A stretch of DNA of 64,000 nucleotides from Streptoalloteichus tenebrarius (GTDB taxonomy: Bacteria; Actinomycetota; Actinomycetes; Mycobacteriales; Pseudonocardiaceae): assembly GCF_024171885.1 (NCBI RefSeq), contig NZ_JAMTCP010000035.1, positions 1 through 64,000 of the forward strand, in the 5' to 3' direction. Of this stretch, positions 17,427 through 25,870 are shown in pieces (the stretch's first letter is position 1; the number at the start of each line of letters is the position of its first letter). Below the pieces are notes generated by a model. It did not search any database and had not been told where the DNA came from. It was given only the letters and a program-made list of their open reading frames with translations. A program made the position numbers and the translations under genes.

Positions 17427-18758
17427 GTGCAGAAGATCCTCGACGCGATCATGGCCGACGAGCTGGACGCACTCGCCTCGATCCCGGTCCCGGAGTCCTA
17501 CCGCGGCGTCACCGTGCACGCCGACGAGGTGGACATGTTCGAGGGCGTCCCGCACAAGGAGAAGGACCCTCGCCGCTCGCTGCACCTCGACGAGGTGCGG
17601 ACCCCCGAGCTGGGGCCCGGTGAGGCGCTCGTGGCGGTCATGGCCAGCGCGATCAACTACAACACGGTGTGGACCTCGATCTTCGAGCCCGTCCCGACCT
17701 TCGGCTTCCTCCGCCGCTACGGCAGGACCTCGCCGCTGGCCGCCCGGCACGACCAGCCGTTCCACGTCGTCGGCTCCGACCTCGCCGGCGTCGTGCTGCG
17801 CACCGGGCCCGGCGTGAACAACTGGAAGCCGGGCGACGAGGTGGTCGCGCACTGCCTGAGCGTCGAGCTGGAGCACCCCGACGGGCACGGCGACACCATG
17901 ATGGACCCCGAGCAGCGCATCTGGGGCTTCGAGACCAACTACGGCGGCCTCGCCGAGATCGCTCTGGTGAAGACCAACCAGCTCATGCCGAAGCCGGCGC
18001 ACCTGTCCTGGGAGGAGGCCGCCGCCCCCGGCCTGGTCAACTCCACCGCCTACCGGCAGCTCGTGTCGGCCAACGGCGCGGCGATGAAGCAGGGCGACGT
18101 CGTGTTGATCTGGGGCGCCTCCGGCGGCCTCGGCTCCTACGCCACGCAGTTCGCGCTCAACGGCGGCGCCATCCCGGTCTGCGTGGTGTCCAGCAAGGAG
18201 AAGGCCGAGATCTGCCGACGGATGGGAGCCGAGCTGATCATCGACCGCGCGGCCGAGGGCTACCGCTTCTGGAAGGACGAGCACACCCAGGACCCCGGGG
18301 AGTGGAAGCGGTTCGGCGCCAGGATCCGCGAGCTGACCGGCGGCGAGGACCCGGACATCGTCTTCGAGCACCCCGGCAAGGAGACCTTCGGCGCCAGCGT
18401 CTACGTCGCGCGGAAGGGCGGCACGATCGTCACCTGCGCGTCCACCTCCGGCTACATGCACCAGTACGACAACCGGTACCTGTGGATGAGCCTGAAGCGG
18501 ATCATCGGCTCGCACTTCGCCAACTACCGCGAGGCGTACCAGGCGAACCGCCTGATCGCCAAGGGAAAGATCCACCCCACACTGTCCAAGGTGTACCCGT
18601 TGGCCGAGACCGGGCAGGCGGCGCTGGACGTGCATCACAACAGCCACCAGGGCAAGGTGGGCGTGCTGTGTCTGGCTCCCGAGGAGGGGTTGGGCGTGCG
18701 CGACCACGAGCTGCGGGCCAGGCACCTGGACGCGATCAACCGGTTCCGCGGCGTGTGA
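17427..18758 (+). CDS. ccr: Crotonyl-CoA carboxylase/reductase
   Basis: A 443-residue zinc-less medium-chain reductase that reductively carboxylates crotonyl-CoA to ethylmalonyl-CoA using NADPH and CO2. It serves the ethylmalonyl-CoA pathway and butyryl-type polyketide extender units. It matches Streptomyces Ccr through its length: VQKILDAIMADE at the start, INYNTVWTSIFEP, HVVGSDLAGVVLRTGPGVN, IWGFETNYGGLAE, the nucleotide-binding GASGGLGSYATQF and the closing GVLCLAPEEGLGVRD. I chose the GTG at 17427, preceded by GGGAGG, over the in-phase upstream start at 17370. It appears to be transcribed alone and may be controlled through the inverted repeat at 17307. Confidence 0.96.
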   Translation: MQKILDAIMADELDALASIPVPESYRGVTVHADEVDMFEGVPHKEKDPRRSLHLDEVRTPELGPGEALVAVMASAINYNTVWTSIFEPVPTFGFLRRYGRTSPLAARHDQPFHVVGSDLAGVVLRTGPGVNNWKPGDEVVAHCLSVELEHPDGHGDTMMDPEQRIWGFETNYGGLAEIALVKTNQLMPKPAHLSWEEAAAPGLVNSTAYRQLVSANGAAMKQGDVVLIWGASGGLGSYATQFALNGGAIPVCVVSSKEKAEICRRMGAELIIDRAAEGYRFWKDEHTQDPGEWKRFGARIRELTGGEDPDIVFEHPGKETFGASVYVARKGGTIVTCASTSGYMHQYDNRYLWMSLKRIIGSHFANYREAYQANRLIAKGKIHPTLSKVYPLAETGQAALDVHHNSHQGKVGVLCLAPEEGLGVRDHELRARHLDAINRFRGV

Positions 18759-18969
18759 CGGCGACGGACAGGGGCTGACGGCATCGGACGGCCCGACCTC
18801 GTTGCCCGGGTCGTCTGGGTTGTCCGCGCGGAACGCCGTTGTCCGTGGCTGACGGCGACGGACAGCGACTGACGGCGTCCGCCGCGCCGCCCGGAGATCT
18901 GACGGGTCCTGGGTTCGGTCACCGCCGGCTGACGTCCCCGTCGCGCCCGCCCGACCGGATTCCCCTCCG

Positions 18970-19009
18970 AGAGTGGCCTCCGCGTTTCACCCGGCGCGGA
19001 GGCCACTCT
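18970..19009 (+). terminator. Hairpin terminator downstream of ccr
   Basis: Perfect 15-base stem AGAGTGGCCTCCGCG with a 10-base loop, ending CACTCTTGCGTT. The rest of the gap 18759-19079 holds only a short direct repeat (TGACGGCGACGGACAG at 18756 and 18850). Confidence 0.75.
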
Positions 19010-19079
19010 TGCGTTACCAATGCCGTGTCACCCGCGGTGCGTCACCAATCACCCACCACTCCCAGGTAGCGTGAGGAAT

Positions 19080-21593
19080 ATGGGCCTTGCCGACGACCGT
19101 GACCTGGTCCCGCTCGGGGTTGGATTCGACATCGCCCGGCGCGGGTACGACCGCGCGCAGGTGGACGAACACCTCGAACGCCTCGACGCCGACCTGCGCA
19201 TCCTGGCGGCGGACCGCGACGCCGCGGTCTCCCAGGCGGCGGATCTCGCGCGGCAGTTGGAGGTGGCCCGCACCGAGATCGAGAGCCTGCGCGGCCAGGT
19301 GGAGCGGCTGGCCCAGCCGCCCACCACGGTCGAGGGGATGAGCGAGCGGCTCCAGCGCATGCTGCGGCTGGCCCAGGACGAGGCCGCCGAGATCAAGTCC
19401 AGGGCGCAGGCCGAGGCCTCGCACATCAGGGCCAAGGCGGAGCAGGAGGGCGCCGAGCTGCGCGCCCGCTACGAGAAGCTCATCGCCGACATGGACGCCC
19501 GGCGCACCGAGATGGAGGCCGAGCACCGCGGCGTCCTGGAGCGGGCCAGGGCCGAGGCGGAGCGCATCACCCGCGAGGCCAGCCAGCGCCAGCAGCACCT
19601 GGAGGCGGAGGCCGCGGCCCGCCGCAAGCAGGTGGAGGAGGACTTCGAGATCGCGATGGCCGGCCGCAGGGCCGAGGCCATGCGGTCGCTGGCCGAGCAG
19701 GAGGCCGCGAGCAAGGCCGAGGCGGAGCGCCGGGTGCGGGAGGCCACCGAGGAGGCCAACCGGCGCGTCGAGGAGGCCACCCGCCGCCTCCGGGAGGCCA
19801 CCGAGGAGGCCAACCGCAGGGTGGCCGAGGCGACCCAGCAGGCCAACCAGAAGCTCCAGGAGGCGACGGCCGAGGCCAACCGCAGGGTGGAGCAGGCGGG
19901 CCAGCGCCTCCAGCAGGCCACGGCCGAGGCCAACCGCAGGGTCGCGGAGGCGACCCAGCAGGCCAACCAGAAGCTCCAGGACGCCACGCAGCAGTCGAAC
20001 CAGAAGCTCCAGGACGCCACGAACGAGGCCAACCGCAGGGTGCGGGAGGCCACCGACGAGGCCAACCGGCGCGTCCGCGAGGCGACCGAGGAGGCCAACC
20101 GCAGGGTGCGGCTCGCGACGGACGAGGCGACCAGGCGGGTCGCGGAGGCCACGCGGCGCGTCTCCGAGCTGCGGGAGCTGCGGGGCAGGATCCTCGACCA
20201 GCTCCTCGGCACGCAGAGCCACCTGCGGGCGATGCAGACCGAGATGCAGAACCTCCAGGGCGAGATGCAGACGCTGCACGGCCTGGTCAACGAGGCCGCG
20301 CCGAAGCTCGCCCCGGACGCCGACGAGGAGGACGTGCTCGCCGGCCGGACCAAGGTCGACGAGGAGTCCCCGAAGGCCGAGGACGGGACCGCCGCCGTGG
20401 CGGAGGAGAGCGGCGACGCGGCGGACGCGAAGGGCGACGGCGAGGCCGGCGACAAGAAGGCCGCGACGAAGGGCGAGGCTCCCGACGCGGCCGACGAGGC
20501 TGGCGACGCCGACGGGGCCGACAAGCCTGAGAAGGCGGAGAAGGCTACGGACAAGGCCACGTCCACCGACGCCAAGGGCGGGGACGACAAGGCGGCGTCG
20601 GCCGGCGGCACCAGCGCCGCCGGCAAGCCAGGTGCCGAGGCTGGGAAGGCCAACGGGCCGGAGCAGGGCGGCGCCAAGTCGGACGACAGGGACGGCGAGG
20701 CCGGCGTCAAGGGCGGCGCCAAGGTCGGCGACAAGGGCCCGGACGCCGGCAAGGCGGTCGGGAAGACCGAGGACGGGGCGACGGCGGCCAAGCCGGCCGA
20801 TCCGACGTCGGCCGCCGCGAAGCCCACCGATCCCAAGTCGACCGATCCCAAGTCGGCCGATCCGAAGTCGGCCGATCCGAAGTCGACCGATCCCAAGTCG
20901 ACCGATCCCAAGTCGGCCGATCCGAAGTCGGCCGATCCGAAGTCGACCGACTCGAAGCCGACCGGTCCGAAGTCGACTGATCCCACGTCGCCCGGCCCCC
21001 AGGCGGACACGCCGAAGTCGGGGCAGCCCGCCACGGCCGCTCCCGCCGAGGCGGCGAAGAAGAACCAGGGCCAGCAGCCCGCTCCGGCGGCTCCGGCCGC
21101 TCCGGCGGCTCCGGCCGGTCCGGCCGGCTCCGGCAGGCAGCCGGGCGGGGACAACGCCGGCAAGCAGGCCGAGGCCGGGGCGGAGAAGACGGAGAAGGTC
21201 GACGCCGCCAAGGCGGACGCCGCGACCAGGAACATCGACGGCCCGACCAAGAAGCTGCCCAAGCCGACGCTGGAGCAGTTGGACCCGCCGACCAAGCGGA
21301 TCCAGCTCCCGACGCCGCCGCCCGGCCCGCAGCCGGCGCAGCGCGTGACGCCGCCCCCGGTCCGGCCCGGCGGCCCGAACAACCAGCCGCCGCGCCCCCC
21401 GGTGCCCGGACCGCCCCCGGGGCACCAGCCCCCGGGGCACCCGCAGGCGGGACCTGGTCACCAGGGTCAGCAGCCCCCGCAGGGCCAGCAGCCGCCGCGG
21501 AACAACAACCCGCAGCAACAGCAACAGCAACAGCCCAACCCCCAGCGGGGCGGCAAGCCCGCTCCCCCTGGGCGGGCCAGGACCAAGCGCTGA
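19080..21593 (+). CDS. DivIVA/FilP-like coiled-coil protein with Pro/Lys-rich repeat tail
   Basis: An 837-residue cytoskeletal-type protein. Residues 1-35 resemble the DivIVA N-domain (VGFDIARRGYDRAQVDEHLE). Residues about 40-410 form a long coiled coil. Between about 215 and 365 it is built of 11-residue hendecads (variants of REATEEANRRV, AEATQQANQKL) interrupted by 7-residue units, the Scy/FilP pattern of polar-growth proteins. The tail from about 420 is low-complexity Ala/Lys/Asp, then about 13 DPKS[T/A]-type pentads, then a Pro/Gln-rich end. The ATG at 19080 gives the DivIVA start. A role in hyphal tip or cell-shape organisation is inferred. It is flanked by terminators and transcribed alone. 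Confidence 0.82.
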   Translation: MGLADDRDLVPLGVGFDIARRGYDRAQVDEHLERLDADLRILAADRDAAVSQAADLARQLEVARTEIESLRGQVERLAQPPTTVEGMSERLQRMLRLAQDEAAEIKSRAQAEASHIRAKAEQEGAELRARYEKLIADMDARRTEMEAEHRGVLERARAEAERITREASQRQQHLEAEAAARRKQVEEDFEIAMAGRRAEAMRSLAEQEAASKAEAERRVREATEEANRRVEEATRRLREATEEANRRVAEATQQANQKLQEATAEANRRVEQAGQRLQQATAEANRRVAEATQQANQKLQDATQQSNQKLQDATNEANRRVREATDEANRRVREATEEANRRVRLATDEATRRVAEATRRVSELRELRGRILDQLLGTQSHLRAMQTEMQNLQGEMQTLHGLVNEAAPKLAPDADEEDVLAGRTKVDEESPKAEDGTAAVAEESGDAADAKGDGEAGDKKAATKGEAPDAADEAGDADGADKPEKAEKATDKATSTDAKGGDDKAASAGGTSAAGKPGAEAGKANGPEQGGAKSDDRDGEAGVKGGAKVGDKGPDAGKAVGKTEDGATAAKPADPTSAAAKPTDPKSTDPKSADPKSADPKSTDPKSTDPKSADPKSADPKSTDSKPTGPKSTDPTSPGPQADTPKSGQPATAAPAEAAKKNQGQQPAPAAPAAPAAPAGPAGSGRQPGGDNAGKQAEAGAEKTEKVDAAKADAATRNIDGPTKKLPKPTLEQLDPPTKRIQLPTPPPGPQPAQRVTPPPVRPGGPNNQPPRPPVPGPPPGHQPPGHPQAGPGHQGQQPPQGQQPPRNNNPQQQQQQQPNPQRGGKPAPPGRARTKR
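20828..20957. repeat. 15-base tandem repeat encoding DPKS pentads
   Basis: Copies of a 15-base unit (GATCCCAAGTCGACC or GATCCGAAGTCGGCC) in an ordered pattern encode alternating T- and A-type DPKS pentads inside the coiled-coil protein. The near-identical DNA shows recent expansion and a likely copy-number polymorphism. Confidence 0.8.
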
Positions 21594-21617
21594 CACGCGG
21601 CGCACCCGGATGACCGG

Positions 21618-21659
21618 ACGGCCCCGCATCCAGTCCACTGAGGACGGATGCGGGGCCGT
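21618..21659 (+). terminator. Hairpin terminator after the coiled-coil gene
   Basis: Perfect 14-base stem ACGGCCCCGCATCC with a 14-base loop, 24 bases past the stop, ending in TTCGG. Confidence 0.75.
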
Positions 21660-22235
21660 TCGGCGTTCTCGCCGCCAGGAATGCCCTCTCGCTTCCGAGA
21701 ATCCGCGCGAGAACCGGGACCTCCTGCTGTCGGGATGGCGCGCCGCCCTGCTCTCTGGTTGAGAAGGCCAGGGGTGCGCACACCTGGACAGGGGTTCGGG
21801 GAGTCTGAGATCGCTCAGGTCGAGGCGGCGAACGACGACGTGTGCCCGGTGGTGCTCCCTGCGCTCACCGGGACTGAGAAGTAAAGAAGCCGGGATGGTG
21901 CCCGCTGGCGTCGACCGCTTCTCCGGTGGGAGGGGCGAGGTGTCGACGTGGGGCGCACGAACCAGCACGAACCGACAGGAAGGGCACAATTTCGCCCCGA
22001 GTGGCAGCAAATTCAGCCACTCTGCCCGCAAATCCGCCCAAAACAGCGTTACTAGGGGGACCCCCTGTTTTAAGAGTTGCAGGTGGGTCTGACAGTTTGT
22101 GTGGGTGGCGCGGGTCGCCGCGTCGATGTCACCGGATCGTGGTCAGTTTTCGTCCACACCACGGGTGTCCGGCCGTGCGGGCCTCCCTCCTCCCCCGTTG
22201 CGTTGTGAGCAGCGGCGGAACGTCCGGTCATCGCG
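21660..22235. other. Intergenic region between convergent genes
   Basis: No gene supported in 576 bases. From about 21,960 to 22,110 the base composition drops below the surroundings. It contains an interrupted inverted repeat AAAACAG (22040-22046) and CTGTTTT (22065-22071) around GGGGGACCCCC, which could terminate the leftward hydrolase transcript or form a structured RNA. No tRNA fold could be drawn. Confidence 0.45.
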
Positions 22236-23012
22236 TCAGCCAAGCGCTCGGGGAAGCCAGTCGAGGACGGCGGCGGCGAACGCCTCCGGAGCCTCCACCG
22301 GGGCGAGGTGGCCGCAGCGGGGCAGGACGACCAGCTCCGAGCGGGGCATCAGGCCGACGAGGTCCCGGGCGACCTCCGGCGGCGTGAGCCGGTCCTCCTC
22401 GCCGGCCAGGACAAGGGCGGGAACGCGCGCGGACCTCAGCGTCTCGGTCGAGTCTGGCCGGGCCGCCATCGCGCGTTGCGCCCACGCCACGCCCGTCGCC
22501 GGCTGGCGTTCCACGAGCGCCCGCACGGCGGCGACGACGTCGGGGCGCTCCGCGTGGCTGGTCTCCCCGACCAGGGTGGGCAGCACCGAGTCCGCCAACC
22601 AGCCCGCCGTGCCGTCCGCCTCGGCCCTGGCCGCCACCGCCAGCCGGGCGGCGCGCTGCTCCTCGGTGTCGGCGACGGCCTTGGTGCTGGCCAGGACCAG
22701 GCCCGCGACCCGTTCCGGCGCCTTCCTGAGCACGGCCATGGCGACGTACCCGCCCATGGAGCAGCCGCCGAGGATCGCCCGGTCGATCCCGAGGTGGTCG
22801 AGCAGGCGGAGCAGGTCTTCGGCGACGACGTCGAGATCGGGGGCCGGGAGCTGGCCGTTCTCGTCCAGGGGTGTGCGGCCCAGTCCTCGCTGGTCAGGAG
22901 TGACCAGACGGACGCGTTCGGCGAGCGGGGCGCGCACGGCGTCCCACATCCCGGCGTCGGCGGGGAAGGCGTGCAGGAGCACGAGCGCGGGGCCAATTCC
23001 TTTGTCGATCAT
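22236..23012 (-). CDS. Alpha/beta-fold hydrolase
   Basis: A 258-residue alpha/beta hydrolase related to 3-oxoadipate enol-lactonase-type esterases. The oxyanion segment VLLHAFPADAGMWD, the nucleophile elbow GGCSMGGYVAM (Ser near residue 98), the acid in LAGEEDRLTPP and the catalytic His in RCGHLAPVEAPEAF make a complete triad. The ATG at 23012 is the likely start; the frame stays open upstream through the divergent gene. Its start is only 25 bases from the start of the divergent P-loop gene. The natural substrate is unknown. Confidence 0.88.
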   Translation of the reverse strand: MIDKGIGPALVLLHAFPADAGMWDAVRAPLAERVRLVTPDQRGLGRTPLDENGQLPAPDLDVVAEDLLRLLDHLGIDRAILGGCSMGGYVAMAVLRKAPERVAGLVLASTKAVADTEEQRAARLAVAARAEADGTAGWLADSVLPTLVGETSHAERPDVVAAVRALVERQPATGVAWAQRAMAARPDSTETLRSARVPALVLAGEEDRLTPPEVARDLVGLMPRSELVVLPRCGHLAPVEAPEAFAAAVLDWLPRALG

Positions 23013-23037
23013 GTTCACCCTTCCTATCCTGGCGCGC

Positions 23038-23571
23038 ATGCCCAGCCCGCACCTGATCGTCGTCACCGGGATCTCCGCCAGCGGCAAGACGACCGTCGCC
23101 CGCCTGCTCGCCGAGTCCTTCCCGCGCGGCGCGTTCGTGGAGGGCGACCTCGTCCGCGAGATGGTGCGGACCGGCCGTGTCGACATGTCGCCCGAGCCCT
23201 CCGAGGAGGCGCTCGCCCAGCTCCGCCTGCGGTACCGGCAGTCCGCGGCGCTGGCAGACTCGTTCCACGAGTCGGGTTTCGACACCGTGGTCGAGGACGT
23301 GATCATCGGCGAGGAGCTGCCCGGTTTCCTGGCCGCGCTCCGCACCCGCCCGGTGCACCTCGTCGTCCTCGCGCCGAGTCCGGCGGCGGTCGTGGGCAGG
23401 GAGCGCGACCGCGCCAAGACCGGCTACGACATCTGGTCGATCGAGGCGCTCGACGCCGTCCTGCGGGAGCGGACGCCGAAGCTGGGCCTGTGGCTGGACA
23501 CCTCGGAGATGACTCCCGACGAGGTGGTGCGCGAGGTGTTGGCCCGGCTGCCGGAGAGCCGTCTGGACTGA
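23038..23571 (+). CDS. AAA-family P-loop kinase/phosphotransferase-like protein
   Basis: A 177-residue small-molecule kinase-like NTPase resembling chloramphenicol phosphotransferase/adenylylsulfate-kinase-type proteins. The Walker A is VVTGISASGKTTVARLLAE (residues about 7-25), with a DLVREMVRTGRVDM substrate-loop region, an acidic VVEDVIIGEELPGF strand and a lid segment GRERDRAKTGYD. The ATG at 23038 has no ribosome site, but a -10-like TATCCT at 23024-23029 sits 8 bases upstream, suggesting a leaderless message. The substrate is unknown; drug or nucleotide phosphorylation are both possible. Confidence 0.78.
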   Translation: MPSPHLIVVTGISASGKTTVARLLAESFPRGAFVEGDLVREMVRTGRVDMSPEPSEEALAQLRLRYRQSAALADSFHESGFDTVVEDVIIGEELPGFLAALRTRPVHLVVLAPSPAAVVGRERDRAKTGYDIWSIEALDAVLRERTPKLGLWLDTSEMTPDEVVREVLARLPESRLD

Positions 23572-23772
23572 ACCGGGCGCACACCGGGCCACGCCCGAAA
23601 CGTCCATTGAGGACATTGACGCGAGCTGGTGGGCGACGTCGGCGGTGCGTGTCGGAAGGGGGCTGGCTCTCCCGAGACGGAGAGCCTTCGTCCCCACGAG
23701 AACGCCCCTCTCAAGGTGCGGTCCGTGGAAAACCGCGTGAGTTCCGTCAGCGCCCGTCACTAGGGTGCCGGC

Positions 23773-24291
23773 ATGGCCGGTGCTCCCGAAGAGATCCGAA
23801 CAGAACGGCTGGTGCTCAGGAGGCTCGTCGACGCCGACCTCCCCGCGATGATCGAGGTGCACGGGGACGCGGAGACCAACCGGCACAACCCGACGGGGCC
23901 GCCCACGCTGGAGGAGATCAGGGAGAACCTGGCCGCCTGGCAGCGCGACTGGGTCGAGCACGGCATCGGCTACTGGGCGATCGAGGACGCGGGGACCGGG
24001 GAGGTCCTCGGGTTCGGCGGGCTGCGTCAGTTCGACTTCGACGGCCGGCCGGAGCTGAACCTCTACTACCGCTTCCGCCCGACCGCGTGGGGCCGCGGCT
24101 ACGCGACCGAGATGGCCAGGGCGGCGGTCGACTGGGCGCACGCCGCCCGGCCGGAGCAGACGGTGGTCATCCGCACCGCGACCACCAACGCGGCCGCGGT
24201 GCGGGTCGCCGAGCGCCTCGGCTTCACCCTCCTGGGCACGAGGGACCTGGAGGGCGTTCCGGCCTCCGTGTTCACGAGTCGACGATCGTGA
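23773..24291 (+). CDS. RimJ/RimL-type GNAT acetyltransferase
   Basis: A 172-residue acetyltransferase of the Acetyltransf_3 class. It opens EEIRTERLVLRRLVDADLPA, the family's signature first strand, then WGRGYATEMARAAVDWAHAA (acetyl-CoA loop) and NAAAVRVAERLGFTLLGTRD. Members acetylate ribosomal protein N-termini or small amines; which applies here cannot be read from sequence. The start is ATG 23773. Its last 20 bases overlap the end of the convergent hydrolase gene, so the two messages are antisense at their 3' ends. Confidence 0.9.
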   Translation: MAGAPEEIRTERLVLRRLVDADLPAMIEVHGDAETNRHNPTGPPTLEEIRENLAAWQRDWVEHGIGYWAIEDAGTGEVLGFGGLRQFDFDGRPELNLYYRFRPTAWGRGYATEMARAAVDWAHAARPEQTVVIRTATTNAAAVRVAERLGFTLLGTRDLEGVPASVFTSRRS

Positions 24292-25021
24292 CCTGTCGGG
24301 TCTCCGACGGCCCGTCCCAGGTCCGGGGCAGCGGCGTCGGCACGTCGGGGGCGACCCGGGCGACGAGCGCGTCCAGGACGTCCTCGGCGCGGCCGACCCA
24401 GAGGTGCTTGGCCCCGGCGAAGGGCACCACCTCCGCCTGGGGGATCGCCGCGAACCGGGCGCGCGCGTCGTCCGGGCGGAGGTAGTCGTCGAACTCGGGC
24501 ACGAAGCAGTGCACGGGCTTGCCCGACTCGGCCCAGACGCGGAGGTGCTCGGGCTGGCTGAAGCGCAGCGGCGGGGAGAGCAGGACCGCGCCCCGCACGG
24601 CCGGGTCGCAGCCGTACATGAGCGCGAGGTCGGTGCCGAACGACCAGCCGAGCAGCCAGATGTTCGGCAGGTCGTGGAACTCCGCGTACTCCAGGGCGGC
24701 GGCGACGTCGAACCGCTCGCCCACGCCGTTGTCGAAGGAGCCCTGGCTGCGGCCGGCCTCGCTGGCGGTGCCCCTGGTGTTGAACCGCAGCACGGCGATG
24801 TCGGCCAGCGCGGGCAGTCGCCACGCGGCCTTGCGGTAGACGTGGGAGTCCATCATCCCGCCGTGCGTGGGCAGCGGGTGCAGGCAGACCAGCGTCGCGC
24901 GCGGAACACCGGACTCGGGCAGCGACAGCTCGCCGATCAGCTCCAGACCGTCCGCGGTGTGCAGCGTGATCGGCTCCCGGCGCGCGGGCAGCACGGTGTT
25001 GGCGCGAATCTCGGTGCTCAC
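24272..25021 (-). CDS. Alpha/beta hydrolase (dienelactone-hydrolase-like)
   Basis: A 249-residue hydrolase. Visible: the oxyanion-hole strand ATLVCLHPLPTHGGMMDSHV, the LRFNTRGTASEAG loop, the nucleophile elbow LLGWSFGTDLAL (Ser near residue 109) and a late catalytic His in FAGAKHLWVGR. This layout matches the KANL3/Tex30-like and dienelactone-type bacterial hydrolases. I chose the GTG at 25021 (STEIRANTVL), with a GGGGG ribosome site; another in-phase GTG at 25039 would add six residues. The substrate is unknown. Confidence 0.85.
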   Translation of the reverse strand: MSTEIRANTVLPARREPITLHTADGLELIGELSLPESGVPRATLVCLHPLPTHGGMMDSHVYRKAAWRLPALADIAVLRFNTRGTASEAGRSQGSFDNGVGERFDVAAALEYAEFHDLPNIWLLGWSFGTDLALMYGCDPAVRGAVLLSPPLRFSQPEHLRVWAESGKPVHCFVPEFDDYLRPDDARARFAAIPQAEVVPFAGAKHLWVGRAEDVLDALVARVAPDVPTPLPRTWDGPSETRQVTIVDS

Positions 25022-25109
25022 AACCCCCGATCCTGCCACCGGCTCTCACTCGACCCGGTGTCGAGACAGGGGTGGGTGTGAGCGACGTCGCCCCGCCGGG
25101 CGGTCCCGG

Positions 25110-25421
25110 TCACCACCACCGGCGGGTCGGGCGGCGGTGGCGGCGTCCGTTCCAGCACCCGCTGTGCCAGTGCCGGCGGTCGGCCGCCGACCCGTACTCG
25201 TCGGCCGGCCAGGCGACCACGTGCGGCGTGCCGGGCGTGATCTCGTGGTCGCAGCCGGGGCAGCGGTAGGTCTTCACGGTCTGGCTGCCGGCGACGGTGC
25301 GGACCAGCCAGTCGCCGTCCGGTCCCGACTCACGACGCGCCCAGCTCGCCGCGCCCAGCGGGCGGGGCTCGTCACCCCCGGACCCTGCTCCGGGGCGTCG
25401 CGGTCGGTTGCGGCGGGGCAC
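25110..25421 (-). CDS. Small conserved zinc-binding protein (annotated in databases as ATP/GTP-binding)
   Basis: A 103-residue basic protein. The N-terminus PRRNRPRRPG is Arg/Pro-rich. The centre is YRCPGCDHEITPGTPHVVAW and then HWHSGCW, which together give a CxxC...HxHxxC metal site. This matches a short protein conserved across actinobacteria that is usually labelled ATP/GTP-binding without a P-loop; none is present here. The GTG at 25421 gives the conserved start. Function is unknown. Confidence 0.75.
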   Translation of the reverse strand: MPRRNRPRRPGAGSGGDEPRPLGAASWARRESGPDGDWLVRTVAGSQTVKTYRCPGCDHEITPGTPHVVAWPADEYGSAADRRHWHSGCWNGRRHRRPTRRWW

Positions 25422-25592
25422 GGCAGAACGGTAACCCGTCGGCTTCACCCGGTTGGGGCACGCACCAGGTTCCTCGCCCGCCAGCTCCCCGGCGACGGCC
25501 GGACCGGGGGCTGACGGTCCAGCCCGGTCCGCCGTCGCCGGTCCGGAGCCCGACGGTCTTCCTGGTGGGCGCGGGTTGGGCACAATAGGCCC

Positions 25593-25805
25593 ATGCCGAG
25601 GTACGAGTTCCGTTGCCGCGCCTGCGGAGACACGTTCGAGGTCAACCGCCCGATGAGCGCGTCCTCCGACCCGGCGGTCTGCCCGTCCGGACACGACGAC
25701 ACCGTCAAGCTGCTCTCCACCGTCGCCGTCACCGGCCGAGGGAGCAGCGCCAGCGCCCCGGCGCCCAGCGGTGGCGGCTGCTGCGGCGGGGGTTGCTGCG
25801 GGTAA
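25593..25805 (+). CDS. FmdB-family zinc-ribbon protein
   Basis: A 70-residue putative regulator of the FmdB/CxxC_CXXC_SSSS family. MPRYEFRCRACGDTFEVNRP carries the first CxxC; the second site is degenerate (VCPSGHDDTVKLLS), with Cys-Pro-Ser-Gly-His in place of CP.C. The C-terminus ends GGGCCGGGCCG, a Gly/Cys cluster common in actinobacterial members. The start is ATG 25593. It is transcribed alone. The name comes from an amide-utilisation locus; the role here is unknown. Confidence 0.85.
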   Translation: MPRYEFRCRACGDTFEVNRPMSASSDPAVCPSGHDDTVKLLSTVAVTGRGSSASAPAPSGGGCCGGGCCG

Positions 25806-25870
25806 CCCGTTCGTGACACGGGTGCGTGCGGCACCGAGGATCAGCACGACGTTGGTCCGGGGGTGAGCAC

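Noticed and set aside
20828-20957. Regular DNA repeat considered as CRISPR
   Set aside because: No spacers between units. The repeat is in frame and encodes DPKS pentads inside a long protein.
19014-22031. 1005-codon open frame on the minus strand opposite the coiled-coil gene
   Set aside because: Leu/Arg/Gly repeats mirror the hendecad DNA. The plus-strand protein has a DivIVA-like start, coherent heptad/hendecad pattern and a terminator.
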